Assembly (NCBI GenBank): GCA_025667525.1
Contig: CM046876.1
Span: forward strand, 476,800,557-476,864,556
DNA from: Glebionis coronaria
Taxonomy: Eukaryota > Streptophyta > Magnoliopsida > Asterales > Asteraceae
Reading direction: 5' to 3'
DNA length: 64,000 nt
Under the pieces are notes generated by a model. The model ran no database searches and had not been told where the DNA came from. It was given only the letters and a program-made list of their open reading frames with translations. Of the stretch, positions 32,106 to 45,086 are shown one piece after another (the first letter of the stretch is position 1; each line of letters opens with the position of its first letter). A program made the translations under genes and the position numbers.

Positions 32106-32871
32106 ACCCATTGATGACCCCATTTCTTTTATGACTCCTTCACCTACTCCTTCAAATGACTTTATGCTTTCTTCAAAACCTCTTAGCGAGACATGTTTTG
32201 ATAAACCAATTTTTGAGGAGTGTGAAGAACTTTATAATGAGTGCATAGAAGAAGAACCCTTAATTTGTTCTTCACCTAAGGAGTTTGTAGATAGGGATGC
32301 GTTATCTTGTGATTCCGACTACCTTTTTAGTTATTCCTCGGGTTCGGATGAGGATGATTCTCCTATTTTACCAAAACCGACTTTTGAAAACCATGATACA
32401 AATGATTTATCGGATTTTTTACTCCTTAGTGATGACTTTTATACCCCGAGTATTGAGAAATTCCATCACGAGGATGCTTTTTATGATCCCGTGTTATTGG
32501 ATTTCTCGCATGAGCTTAATTGTGATCATGGTATTGATGAGAAGGCAAATGGAGTTTTAAAACTTGATATTGATATTGATTTTGAAAACTCGGATTTTGA
32601 TAAATTCACATTTGCCTCTTTGCCAATTACTTTTGATTCTACCATCGATTCTCTTCAACTTATAACTTTTAGTGATGATGATGGTTTTCTCATTCCCGAG
32701 ATCGATGAGTTTCTTGATACTCCAGTGGATGATAATTTCACATATGTTGAGAGGACCTTTTTACCTTTTATGACTTATCCTCTTGCCTCTCATTTATTAT
32801 GTTCCTCCGGGACCGAGGATAAGATTTTTGATCCCAGTATTACATTAGAGGCTTTCCCATGGACCATTTAA
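32106..32871 (+). pseudogene. Acidic ORF of the Athila-like host element (C-terminal part)
   Basis: A 255-codon open stretch runs from the LTR border to a stop at 32871. It is rich in Asp, Glu, Ser and Phe (repeats such as DIDIDFEN and DSDYLFSY). I recognise no catalytic motif. The start lies in or before the inserted LTR, so the true N-terminus was cut off by the Tekay insertion. After the stop comes a segment with CTTCTCGGGAGCAACCCGA, which resembles the tail seen after the last ORF of Athila/Tat-type gypsy elements. The first 584 bp are what the array captured. Confidence 0.5.
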
Positions 32872-34806
32872 TTCGGGGTCGAGTCAGGCTCGTGACTCGG
32901 TTAACAAAAACAAGCGCTTCTCGGGAGCAACCCGATGATCTATCTTTTATCTATTTTCTACAATAAGTTTAGGGGGAGCCTTGTAGGTTGTTTGTGTGGT
33001 GTGATGTTGTGCAGGGACATGTGCTTAAATGATCCACTTTTGGTGCTTTTGACGCGACCCGTGTTCCCGTGTTTCCCGTGTACCCGGTTCCTTCAATAAG
33101 TTTTTGATATTGTGATTATATCTTGTATATAAATAAAACGAATAAATGAAATCACTTTAGTTGTCCTTTCCTTAGATCGATTTTAAACAACGTACTCAAA
33201 TGTCCTAAGTGTAGGGGAGTTTATTCTCCCACATGCTTAAACATTAAGGACAATGTTTATATTAAGTGTAGGGGAGATTTCTATCGAAATTTTAGTGGGC
33301 TTTTCCATGAATTTGACCCCATTTAACCGGAAAATTTAAAAAAATTTCAACGTTTTTCAAATTTTTGATCTATTTTGGCCTAGTAGTATTTTTATTTATT
33401 TTCCTTTTGTCATCGCATCATAATAATTTCCATTTCAAGAATAAAGTCAAAATAATAAATAATTGAATAAAATGGTTTTAACAAGTTTAGATGTCTTTGA
33501 TATATTAGGCCCGTCGTGAATATTTTGACTCAACCCGAGTTTACTTATCCAAGTTTACTCTAGCTAGTATCCTTAACCATATGAACCTTAATTGGTTTAT
33601 TAGGCTAAGCATCCACGAGTCTCATTCCTTGAGATTTTAAATTGTGGAGAACGAGAGATGATAGAGTTGATAATAAGTTTAAGGGTTCATTTTTGCTTAT
33701 ATGGTTTTTGTGGCTCTTTCTTCCCGCTTGTATATTTAATTGCTTAATAAATGAGAATTTTTGCGGTGTCGATTCGATATCTTAACTCTTAGCCAAATCT
33801 TTATTCTCCTTGTAATTAAAGCGTGAACACATTTAGGGTGCCAGCGTTGTGGACTTCCGACTAAGGTGGCTCATAACCACTAAGTAGGAGGTATTCAAAC
33901 CATGGGACCACGGAATTTGGCCTACTATATATATCATAAATAAAAAAGAATAAGATTAAAACATGATCTCAAGGAGCCTTAGGGTGTGGGGCATGTAGCA
34001 CGAACCTTGTCATTAGAGCCTTAGGGTGTATGGAATGGTAAGTGTTGAATAAAAATTGATTCAAAAATCAATTCCCTCGTTTATCGTTCAAGGAGCCTTA
34101 GGGTGTGGACAATAGACGGGGAGCATTTTTACATCTTAAAGAGCATAAGGGTATATGATGTGAACTTGCTAAACTCCGCATAAAGTCAACATGACTTTGG
34201 AGGAAATAATTAATAAGTAGTACTATTGGCCAAATTTTAGGTCCGAGAATTTATTCCCCATATCGTGTTAAATCATCCTTGATGTGGGCTTACTTTAGTG
34301 ACAACGTTTTTGAGGACGAGGTTAGGTTTTGAGTGTCGGGTTTGCACCGTTTGGCCTTCACTTTTGGAATAATAATTATCAAATAAGTCAAATGAGCCTA
34401 TGGGTGAATGACAATCAATAAAATCTAGAGATACAACTTAGAACTTGGAGAAAGAGTATTACACAATTGTCTTATATAAGTGGTTTTAACCTAAGAACTT
34501 ATGGTAAACAATGATCTCGTTTTTAAGCTTGGTATGGGGAACGTGAAACTTGAGGGTGATTTATATTCATAACACCAAAGCCCTAATTCAAGTCTTAGAT
34601 TTCTTTATGAGTTTCTTCCATTAAATAATTTCCAAGTTAATAAATTGTTATAACTTTTGTCTCCTTTTAAATTTTTATCTTTTCATCATAGTAGTAGTAG
34701 CAATTTTAATAAAGGCCGAGATGGATTAATTATGAGAAAAATGTAACTTTATGCTTTGAAATAATGCATTGCATGGGGTCATTGCAATGGTCAAGTGTAG
34801 GGGATT
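32872..34806 (+). other. 3' untranslated tail of the Athila-like element
   Basis: No gene seen. Three purine-tract words of the form AAGTGTAGGGGA occur near 33207, 33265 and 34795. A degenerate word GGAGCCTTAGGGTGTGG recurs about four times between 33973 and 34160. Both traits are common in the 3' region of Athila-like elements. The last purine tract (34797-34806) leads into the putative LTR. Confidence 0.5.
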
Positions 34807-36200
34807 TAATAAGTGTGTAAACACTTATCCTTTTGCCACTAAAATCAAGGAAAAACAAGACCTAATCATGTGTTTATTACCGTAAAAATCAGAATTACGC
34901 GTGGTTTTGTGTTTTTGTGTAAAATAGGTACAAATGATCAAAAGAAGAGAAAACACGGGATTTCACGGTTAAATGTTGAAGAAAAGTCCAAAAAGAGACG
35001 AAGACAAAGTCAAAAGACCAAAAGTGTGCCCAAGTTCACGAAAACCGGCAATTCGACACGGTTTTGAAGAAATGATCAACAAAGCCAAATTTGAGCTCGA
35101 TTTCTAGTGGATTTAATTTTACGAAGATTTCAAGCCAAGTGGGTCCCACATTCGGGTTAATGGGCTCAAAAGCCCATTTGGAGTTATCAAAGTGCTAAAG
35201 TTATTTTATAAAAGCCAATTAAGGCCCAATTGAAACCATTTGGTTAATAATGACGGATTGGAAAACAAAATGGGCTCAATCCCATTACACAAAAAGAAAA
35301 GGGGCGGTTACATTGTATTTAACATGAATGATTTATTTTACACGCTACACTCAGTCAACCCACAAAACAATTACTCACCCTCACCTCACACATGGTTACT
35401 TTTCGTTAACAACAAGAAGGAGTCAAACTCCTTGGTCAACCCCACCACACACGTGTTAAGTAAACACCACAACCTTACCCACTCACTTTTTATAAAACGT
35501 ATTTTATTTTCACCCACCCCATTTATCTCCATTCGATAAAAACAAAGAACCCTCTTACTGTTTATCTTCCTTCTTTCTCTCCCATTTTTACACAGCCACC
35601 ATCAAACCCTAATTTACCATTAGACCAAAAATTACCACTGAAAAATTGGGGCTTTTAATCTAAGTGTGTAATTCACATACTTGGGGATTAATCCCCAAGT
35701 TTTTCGCAGCAAACACCCACAAGGTGGTCCTCATCTCTCTCCGACGTGGCCTATCCTTGGCTTGTGATTGGCCAATACACCTATCCATATCCCCTAAAAG
35801 CCTCCACCTCATCCACCAACTAACACAACAAACACAAATCACTGCCACGAGAGCAATCCGTGACTCATGAGTTGATTTCAACCGTTGATTTGAAGAGAAT
35901 AGAGAGAAGAGAAGATTTAAGGGCCAAGATTGAATGCTTAATGATGAAGCTATGAAGAGGGTTTCCAGGGTTTCTCCGATAAAAACCCCATCATTATGTG
36001 TAATTCAGGAACACTTTTTCTTTATATTTAATTTTCAGCAAATTAGTTTAGGGTTATTGTAATTTTTTAAATTCCAGTATTTGTAATTTCCTTTATTATT
36101 GATGAAAAGCAATTTTTAATTAATCTAGTCTCTTTTTAATTTCCTATCAAATTTTTATTTCAATCTTTAAATCTGTGTTTTTTTAATTACTGTTACCGTT
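34807..36200 (+). mobile_element. Putative LTR of the Athila-like element
   Basis: It starts after the purine tract with TAATAAGTGTGTAAACACTT, whose first bases look like a decayed TGATAAGTG start. Text near 35560-35640 (TTCTCTCCCATT, AAACCCTAA) resembles a transcribed leader. The right end is not defined; 36200 is an estimate. Short frames inside it have no recognised similarity. Confidence 0.4.
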
Positions 36201-36910
36201 TGAGGTTTATTATAATTGATATAATATAAAAAATAAAAAAAAAGAAATAGAAAGAAAGTGATAAATATCTTTCCCCACTGGGAAGATTAAAAGGCTACTG
36301 TTCATTTGGATGCCATTTGGTTCGAGAGCTTTGTGGTTGGATTCGAGATGATTAATGGTGGTGTTTGCTTCGGTTCATAAGGGGGGTTCAGCACCACTCT
36401 TCGTCACAACGGTTTCTCTAAAAGGTTCTCAATCTCTTTTTAATATTTTGTTAAGTTTTTATTTAGTTTAAGTCTAATCTCCTTATGTTCAGTTTATTGC
36501 TTGTTTTCATCTGCGTATTTAGTAACTATTTAGGCTTTAGTTTGTTTTTTTTATTATTTATTTTTTTGTTTCGTAATGTTTAGATCTGCTTACTTTAATA
36601 TGTTACTGTTTGATTTTGTTTTATGCTTGCCAGTTTTATTTACCTGTTAGTTTTCTTTACTGTGTGGAATAGGATTTATTAAATCTGCTAGTATTTTATT
36701 AGATTTCAGTATTTGTTTGGATTTCAGTAGTGTAATGTTTAATCTGCCTTTTTACTTATTTGGTTTTTCAGATTATTAAGTAATTGCTTATTTGCTTTTC
36801 TATTTGTCTTATTGCTTATATTCTATCTTATCTGTTTTGTTGGTACTGCTGTGGCCACAGATTCTATTAATCTGTTGGCTCCAAAATATAAGTTCCAAAA
36901 AAAGTAAAAA
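36201..36910. other. T-rich unassigned sequence
   Basis: I see no gene. The stretch is T-rich on the plus strand and contains an A-rich run at 36228-36260. It may belong to the Athila-like LTR or be a separate insertion. Confidence 0.4.
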
Positions 36911-36996
36911 AAAAATGTATAACCAATTTTCGTCTGTCCAGGGATTCGATCCCTAGACCTCTCGCACACAAGTCCACACCATAACCACTTGATCTA
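36911..36996 (-). repeat. tRNA-like SINE head (RNA polymerase III boxes)
   Basis: On the minus strand a box-A-like TAGATCAAGTGG (36996-36985) is followed about 33 nt later by box-B-like GATCGAATCC (36951-36942). The spacing fits a tRNA-derived promoter. Downstream is a T10 run (36906-36915), which could be a Pol III terminator or the element tail. No cloverleaf is convincing, so this is more likely a SINE fragment than a tRNA gene. Confidence 0.4.
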
Positions 36997-37010
36997 GTAC
37001 TACTTTTGAG

Positions 37011-37500
37011 TTTTATTAGGCAGCTTTTAATTAATATAGGGTTTTTATATTCTGTCAGTTTTAATTAGTTCTAATCAAGTTGTAGATTTTAATTTTATTT
37101 AAAAAGTTTTATTTTAAGTTTTCTTAATGCATTTTTAAATAAATATAAAAAGATAAAAAAAGTATTTTATTTAAATTACTTTTATAATTTTAAATTAGTT
37201 TAAATTTTAGTTTTGGTTTTAAAATAGTTTTCATAAAAAGTCTTTAAAATAGTTTTATTTAAAATAGTATTAATTAAGTTTTATTTTAAAATATATTTCA
37301 TTTAAAGTTTTTAAAAGTTTATTTTATCTAGTTTTCAATCAAATTAGTTTTAAATTTTGTTTTAGTTTCAAAATAGTGTTTATTTAAATTAGATTAAATT
37401 AGTTTTTCTTTTTTTAATTGTTAATAAATAGCTTTTATTTTAAATAGTTTTTAATTAGTTTAATATACAAAAAGTTTTTAGACACCAAAAACAAATTAAG
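37011..37500. repeat. Degenerate AT tract (TTTTAAAATAGTTTT words)
   Basis: Imprecise repeats of TTTTAAATTAGTTTTAA and related words fill almost 500 bp. No gene is present. Confidence 0.55.
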
Positions 37501-37581
37501 TCTTACGTTAATTGGAAATCAAATTCGAGTGAGTCGAGGAAAAACGAACATTCATTGCTTTAATTCGACTTAAAAACCCAT

Positions 37582-37586
37582 ACATT
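37582..37586. repeat. Target-site duplication ACATT (3' side of copia 2)
   Basis: ACATT directly abuts the broken RT of copia 2 and matches 45870-45874 beyond its 5' LTR. Confidence 0.6.
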
Positions 37587-40214
37587 AATGCCTCTGGGAC
37601 TCTGAGATACCTGAAGAGCTAAGAAGAATGATACCTTACCCATCATTGACATCTTAAACTTGGAAGACATGAGTGTCCCAAACTCATCCGATAAGGTTTG
37701 GGTCGAGGCAGCAAATATAATATCATCAACATATATTTGTACCATAATCATATCTTTACCTCGATTCTGAATAAACAACGTGGGATCCACCTTGCCTTTA
37801 GCAAAGCCTTGCGTGATGAGGAACTGTGACAATAGATCATACCATGCGCGTGGAGCTTGCTTCAACCCATAGAGAGCCTTCTTAAGCTTGTACACATGAT
37901 TAGGATATTTAGGATTCACAAAACCATCCGACTGTTGAACATAGACTTCCTCCTTGATTTCACCATTAAGAAATGTCGTCTTCACATTCATCTGATAGAC
38001 GATCATATTCATGTGGGCTGCATAAGCAAGGATTAATCTAATAGCTTCCAAACGGGCAACAGGTGCAAAGGATTCCATAAAGTCGATGCCCAATAATTGC
38101 TTGTATCCATGAGCTACTAGTCGAGCTTTGTTCTTCAATATTCCGCATAACTCGTCGAGTTTCACCTTGTAAACCCATTTCAAAGTGAGTAACTGCACTT
38201 GATCCGGGCATGGGACAAGTTCCCATACTTTAAGACGTATAAATTCATTAAGTTCTTCTTGCATAGCTTCTATCCAACAGGATTAAGTAAAAACTTCTTG
38301 CCATGTCTTAGGTTCAACTTCAGTGAGAAAAGCATCAAAGTGACAAAACATTGCATTTTCTTGTAACTGACTTTGTGTGAATACCGGATGATTAGGGTCA
38401 CCAATAACAGAATCTATAGGATGATCCTTTGTCCACTTGCTGTCATGTTCACGAATCTGTGGATTGGAGTAAACCGTAGTAGGAGCTTCCTCTGAGGTGG
38501 ACGACCCGGCTTGATTAGAAGGAATAGGTACACCTAAGAATGGAAGTTCACGCATTTGAGCGAATTCCAAATTTTGATCATCATTATCCTCTTCATCATC
38601 AATAGGCATGACATGGGTAGTTGAAACATGTGTTGGTTGAGAATTACTCGTTGAAGGTATATCTTGACCAGTTGTAGGTGTAGATGTGTCTGATTGTGCT
38701 TCGGCTGCTGGAGCGACAACTTCGGTTACCGGAGCTATTACCTCAGGTTCTGGAGCGACAATACTTGAAGGAGTAAAGATTTCATCAAATAACAATTGAA
38801 ACAACGTATCCCATTCATTCCTAGTAGGTGGTGTAAATGATGATGAAGTAGGGTTATTTGGGACAAGACCAAAACTAATGTTACTGGGTCCCATTTCATA
38901 AAGTGCGGGTTCAGAGCTGCTTTGCTCAGAAGCCATTGCTGTCAGCTTATCAAAATCAACATTCATAGTTTCTAGGATCTTACGAGACTTACGGTTGTAG
39001 ATTCGGTATGCCTTCTTTGTAGGTGCATAACCAATGAAAATACCAATATCAGCCTTGGGTTGAAGTTTTCCCAAATTGTCACCATCATTATTTGGATAGC
39101 AAAGAGAACCAAATACATGAAGATATGATAAATCTGGTACTTTTCCATATAGAAGATCATAAGGTGTTTTACCATGGCGTTTACGAATTAGTGACCGGTT
39201 TTGGGTGTACACTGCGGTACATACTGCTTTTGCCCATAAAAATAATGGAGCCTTTGCATAAATTAACATCATTCGAGCAGCTTCCATAAGTGTGCGATTT
39301 CGCCTTTCAATGACACCGTTTTGTTGTGGAGTGCGAGCAACGGATGTTTCATGAGATATGCCAACTTCTTCATAATAATCACGCAAAATTTGATTCACAA
39401 ATTCGGTTCTATTATTTGTACGAATACGTCGGACAGTAGTTTTGAGACGCACTTGGATCATCTTGAGAAATCCGATGATGAATTTAGTTGCCTCATTTTT
39501 TGTTGTAAGAAATTTCACCCATGTAAACCGAGAGTAATCATCGATAATTACGAGGATGTACTTTTTAATTCTAAGACTTTCAACACGCATTGGCCCACAA
39601 AGATCCATATGCAACAAATAAAGTTTCTCTTGGTTGGTGTCTTCAGTCTTGGGTTTGTATGATTTCTTAGTGCTTTTCCCCATTGTACACGCGGAACACA
39701 AATGATCCTTGTGAAATGAAAGTTTAGGAAGACCACGAACAAGTTCGTTTTTCGCCAAATGATTAATAGGGTCAAAGTTAAGATGAGATAACCGTCGATG
39801 CCATAACCATGACTTAGTCTTCGATGCTTTGGAGAGAAGACATACGGGAGAAGCGGCCATCATGTCTTTTAGAGACAAAGTATACAAATTATTCCCTCGA
39901 GTACCTTTCAATAAATCAACCCCTTCCAAATTACGTATGAAGCAGGTATGCTCTCGAAAAGCAACTTCTAGGTTTGCATCACAAAATTTTCCCACAGAAA
40001 ATAAGTTGTGACCGAGACCTTCCACATAACACACTCTCGAAATTATAACATTCCCAATATGATATTCACCATAACCCATTATCTTTGCAATATGATCATT
40101 TCCGAATCGAACCGTACCAAGAAACTTGCTGACGAAATTTCTGAGCTGAGAGCGATCTCCGGTCATATGTTTAGAGCAACCAGAGTCCAAATACCAGAAA
40201 ACAATTTGGACCAC
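37587..40214 (-). pseudogene. pol: Protease, integrase and partial RT of copia 2
   Basis: Protease DSGCSKHMTG is near the start and GAG-pre-integrase WHRRLSHLNF follows. In the integrase the first Asp (HMDLCGP) and Glu (GVIERRNRTL) are kept, but the second catalytic Asp is Asn (RTNNRTEF where RSDNGTEF is usual). A Pro/Thr/Ser-rich linker leads to RT, which has YVDDI near 37725. A TAA at about 38280 interrupts the frame just before WIEAMQEEL; the frame is otherwise continuous across it. RT is cut after QSPRGI at 37587; the last codons come from flanking DNA. Confidence 0.88.
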
Positions 40215-40251
40215 CTGTTTTCAACAACAACAGTAGACAAGGCATTGGAAA

Positions 40252-43200
40252 CTATTGGTCCGGAGTGTTAGCAGATACAGATATGAAATTATCAGAATTG
40301 CTAACATTTGTGTGACCCTTAGATTTCCTGCGTTTTCTAATGTGAGTTTTATCACTAACAGGTTTTGTTGTTCCAACTTTCTGAGGTTTTGGATTATTAG
40401 CGGGCACTACAGTGGGAGTACACCTATTTAAAGGGCACTTTATTCCTACAGTAGTGTCGGTGTTCCTAGTTAAAGGACACACTTGTGTTTTGATAGCCTT
40501 GGTACTCCTAGTTAAAGGGAACGCTTTCTTCGCGTTAGTGGGAGTGATCCTAGTTAAAGGGCACATATTTCCTACTATAGTGAAAGTTCTACCAGTAGGG
40601 TGCCACATCCAACCAACTTGGGTTAACACTTTCCCAGTCAGTTTCCATTCTAATCCATTTTTCCGAGCATTCATCTCATTCACATGGTCAATAAGGCAAT
40701 AATCATGACGACTAGAAAATATACATTCATTGCAATTCCAACATTTTAAATTAGAATTCAGAGTAAGCTTAGAACGCTGCACAACCGCAGAGCGTTTAGG
40801 TTTAGCTACATGAGTCTTTTTATTCAAAACAGAAATAGCATTCCTAGGGTGGGCTTCTACTTTCTTCTTCTCTTGACTACTAGATGGGGGCAAGATCCTA
40901 TCATTCTTCTTGTTTCTTTTAAGCTTAGATCTTTGAACCTTAGTAGTGGTGATTACTCCTGTAGAATGCAACACGGAAATATTAGAAGCTGGTTTTGATT
41001 TTGCCTTATCGTTAGTGACCAATGTTTGAGATGGTTTAGTCCTAGGGCCCTTATTAAATGGTGTGACGGCTATAAGGTTCCTTTTGAGTGCACTAGAGGA
41101 CGATGCTGAGACAGTGGTTGCATTATCCACAACATTCTTACCTTTTAGAGTACGAAGTGTTTCCTTTAACTCAGCCAAGGCCAGATTTTTATCACAAATT
41201 TGTTCCCTCAAATCAGATATTTCCACTGACTTTCGATTCAATTGTTCAATCAAAGATTGATTCTGTGTAATGGTATTAGCACATGCGGGCTTTACTGAAT
41301 CGAAGAGTTGTGTATTTTTCTGTTTTAAGTTATCAACTTTGGACAAAATCTTGGAAACTCGATTATCTAGATCAAGTTTTAAACTCTCAGCGGCCTCAAG
41401 TACGTTCACACAGTTAAGCTCCTTAGATTTCTCTATGTCTATCGGCAAATATTTAGCAACCTTGTCACTCGGCTGACGTTGTTTTGATTCTAAATTCAAT
41501 AGAGAATTCTTTTGAAAATTTGCCTCATCTATATTAACACCTTCGAATGAAGTTTTAAAGATCTCTTGAATAAATTGTTTCTTGCATTAAAGCGAAATAC
41601 AATGTTTTTGGATCTCATCAAAAAATTTTGAAAGCAAAGTATAAGAATCTTGAAGCTTTAAAAATTCAGCGTCGGATTTGTGACAAGTACTATCAACTAC
41701 ATTATCCACAGATTCAACATTATGCACAATAGAATCATTATCAACACTTTTATTCACACAGACGGAAACTATATCATGAGACATCACTTGCTTCCGAAGC
41801 TGATCATTTTGGCGTGAAACTCGTTCTATTTCAAGTAAACTGTTTTCATAAGCATCATCCATTTCATTGAAAACACGTCTAATTTCTTCTATTTCCAGAA
41901 GCAAATCTTGATCAAGATTACTAACAAAAGCTTTAACATTCTTTACAAACGGAACAATTTCGTCTTGAAACACAGCTCTAGTGTGCTCAAAATTCCATTC
42001 ACCTTCCGTTATGGCCGAAGCCGTCGTACGTTCCAAAATGACCTTGTCAAAATCGGCTAAGTGTTGGTGTACCGCATTTAAGTTAACGGACGCCTTACTT
42101 ACCGGTGGAATTAACTTCGTTAAATCCGTTTTGACAAGTGTAGGAGACGTACTAGGAGGGTTTTCATTTGACAAACTTTGGGGGACAAGAACTGTCAGTT
42201 CAGCTAATTCCTTTTGTAAGCGAATACGTGTCTTTTTAGAAAATTGATCTTTATTATGCTTATCATAATCAATCTTATGGAATTTTGAAAGCATTTTAGA
42301 ATGATTTTCTTCCGCAAGTGACTGTGTCTCCTCAGTACTACGAACAAAAGGTTCTTCTTTCGATTTGCCAATTAGGGTCATATCATAAAGACACGGAATA
42401 TATTCCTGAGCTTGTTTTGCATAACCGGGATTAGGTGGTAAATCTTGAAGACGCTTAAGTTCAAGTTCTTTAAACGATTTAGTTAAAAGATGAACCTTTT
42501 CTGTGGAAGCGTATTGTTTTAAAAGCTGTTGTTCTTTGAGTTTAAGAAGTTTGGTAGCATTAATTTCCGATTCAAACTTTTTAGACTCGAGAGTTTTGAA
42601 ATCCATTTTAAGTTTCTGAAAATCATTGACAACCGAATCTTTTGATTTTAATTCATTGGAAAGATTAGCTTTTAATGATTCTATTTCTTTCAAGTGTTCA
42701 ATCTATTCAAAATGAAATTGGTCAAATTCAGAACATGTTATTTTCTCTGCTTGAGGGACCATTTCAAAAGCTTTGACCTTTTCTTTATGCAACGCAAGCT
42801 CAGCTGTTAGGGTGGAATTCGTATCTACGGATTATCTGAGAGCCATATGCATTTGATCAATAATATATTTAGACACCATGACCAAATCATGTTGAGCATA
42901 AGATTCCATTCCTGTCGTAGCATTTGGTTGAGGTTCACTCAAATGTGTAGGATTGGGTACCACATCATTTGAGTTACTAGTTCCCGAATGCTGTTCGAGG
43001 TTGTCATTTTCATGCCCAACTTGATGTGGGTTATCATCATTACCAAGATTGGTTGTGGTGGGTACCTCACTGACGACATCAGAACCGTAGTAAGAGAGAT
43101 TAGCAACGAGAGCAGCTGAGGCTGAGTGAATGTCATCACAATCCGAATCATATGCATCAAGATCGCCCGCTTGATAAGCTGCATTAGAAGTGGAAACGAC

Positions 43201-43299
43201 TGCAATGCCTTCATTGTCTGCTGCCCCTGGGTCTGCAAGAAATGCTAACTCTTCTGAATCTAAAATCTTTCCCTTAGACTGAGCATCGACGAAATACAT
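40252..43299 (-). pseudogene. gag-pol linker region of copia 2, coiled-coil and CPLTR repeats
   Basis: Three stretches (43299-42832, 42693-41587, 41499-40252) lie in one frame separated by nonsense codons only. The first has the LAFLADPG motif typical after the gag knuckle. The second is Lys/Glu/Leu-rich and probably a long coiled coil. The third has a Cys-rich spot (KCWNCNECIF), WHPTGRTFTIVG and five CPLTR-like repeats about 11-17 residues apart. It ends a few bases before the protease frame, which is shifted, so one more indel lies between 40252 and 40214. The repeats are family traits; I know no assigned function. Confidence 0.75.
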
Positions 43300-43339
43300 A
43301 TTATCACGAAACCAGGTTGCATCCCTTCTTCTTTTGGGC

Positions 43340-44677
43340 TAAGTACATTCTCTAGCCATATGACCTTGTCCTCGGCAATTGTAGCAAGTCACAACCTTTT
43401 GAGGACCAATAGGACTTCCATTTCCATTAGCTTGAGAATTCACAGCTTGAGCATTCACAGTCCTTGTAGGAGGTCCATATGAAGTTTGACTTTCCTGAAT
43501 AGGTTGCACCGTCACTTGACCATATTGAACAGTGGCTTGTTGTCGAGGATTTGAAGAGGGGCGGAGCTGATTGTGTGTTGGTGGAAATCCTCTAGTTGCA
43601 ACAAGTTTTTACAAGTAGGTAGTGAGATGGTTTAAAACATCAGCTGGCGTATCATTTTAAGTAAAGACCGGTGCTTGGATTGGTGGAAGTTCATTGGAGT
43701 AGAAGGCTTGTGCTGGTTGTGCTTCAATTGGAAAATATCCTTGCTGAGGAGTATAACCCATTGGAGAAGTGTTGGCTTGTGATGGTGATGTCTGATGTGG
43801 TGGTTGTTGTGGAAAAGATTGTTGATGAACACTTTGTTGAAATGCTTGTTGTGGCATCATTAGTTGTTGATAAGATGGTTGTTGTGGTTGCTGATAGGTG
43901 TGTGGTGGTGGCTGATGCAAGTATGATGGTTGTTGATAAGTATATGTCATGTTTTGTTGAGAAGCATACATGGCAAGTGGATCATGAACTTGAGGTGTAG
44001 ACAACTGAGCCTCGATCACATGGCATTCGTGTTGTTGAAGAAAAGCTTGAAGTTGATCCACATTGGTGTTATGCAAGTCCTTAGCCAATTTAACATTCGT
44101 CACGTACTTTTTCCATTCTGAAGGAAGAGTGTTCAAATACTTGGTGTTGAATTGAAACGTAGGAATTGCCATGCCATAGATATTGAGCTCATTCAACAAT
44201 AGGGTAAATCTCAGATAGTAATCATTGAGAGTCTCCCCTGGCACATAGGCAAACTTATCAAAATTATCATAAAGCTTACACTCTCGTTCTTGTTTAGTTA
44301 ACGAGGTGCCTTGCATTAGAACACTAATTCTATCCCATAACTCTTTGGCAACTTTATGTTTACTGGCGAGTTTGTAGATATCTGGAGGAAGGGCTTGGAG
44401 AATGATTTGTAGCTTGTTTATCACACTTATCTTGTATCTTAGCATCTCCCGTTAATTCACCCGTAGTTCGAGGACGAGTAACAGCACCTTTCGTCACAGT
44501 ACCATATACCAATGGTCCATTGAGCACCGATGCCCAAATTAGATGTCCATTTTCTTTGTTCAACATATAAACTTCCATTCGGGAAGCCCATTCCTCATAC
44601 ATAGTCTTCACCAACATTGGTGGACGATTATCCGTACCCGAGAGGATGGACTTATCCGTAAGAGATGTGTACTCCAT
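43340..44677 (-). pseudogene. gag: gag of copia 2
   Basis: The start codon region is at 44677 and the frame shifts near 44420 into a second stretch that runs to 43657. That stretch holds the UBN2-type gag core (LPPDIYKLASKHKVAKELWDR; SLTKQERECKLYDNFDKFAY) and a Gln/Pro-rich tail. A further frame change near 43615 leads to the zinc knuckle CYNCRGQGHMAREC at about 43345-43390. At least two frameshifts and several stops are present. Confidence 0.85.
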
Positions 44678-44919
44678 TTCTATAAGTTAAGATTTACAAA
44701 CGTTGATCGAACAATGAGAGAAAGTTAATGTGTTTGTTGTTGTGTGTTAAAGCCGAGAAATAATGTTGAAATCTCCTAAATTATGTTCTCGATAAACCAA
44801 AAATTCCAAGACAAAATTACACACGGTTAAAAAATTTCAAAAACACGTTTTCGAAAAATCTTGGAAATCTTGTCACTCTATCAGAATGCACAAAACAAGT
44901 TCTATCGGAATATCCATCT

Positions 44920-45086
44920 GAATACCTATCGCAATGCTTGATCGCAATACCTGTCGCAATGCTTGATCGCAATACCTGTCGCAATGCTTGATCGCAATAC
45001 CTGTCGCAATGCTTGATCGCAATACCTATCCCAATACTTGATCACAATACCTGTCGCAATGCTTGATCGCAATACCTATCGCAATA
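44920..45086 (-). repeat. 25-bp tandem repeat in copia 2 leader
   Basis: About 6.6 copies of a 25-nt unit containing two TCGCAAT words (plus strand GCAATGCTTGATCGCAATAC). Single TCGCAAT words continue to about 45235. The array lies between the PBS and gag, where packaging or translation signals would be. Confidence 0.85.

Noticed and set aside
36942..36996. A functional tRNA gene
   Set aside because: Box words and spacing are present but I could not form a cloverleaf with acceptor and anticodon stems.
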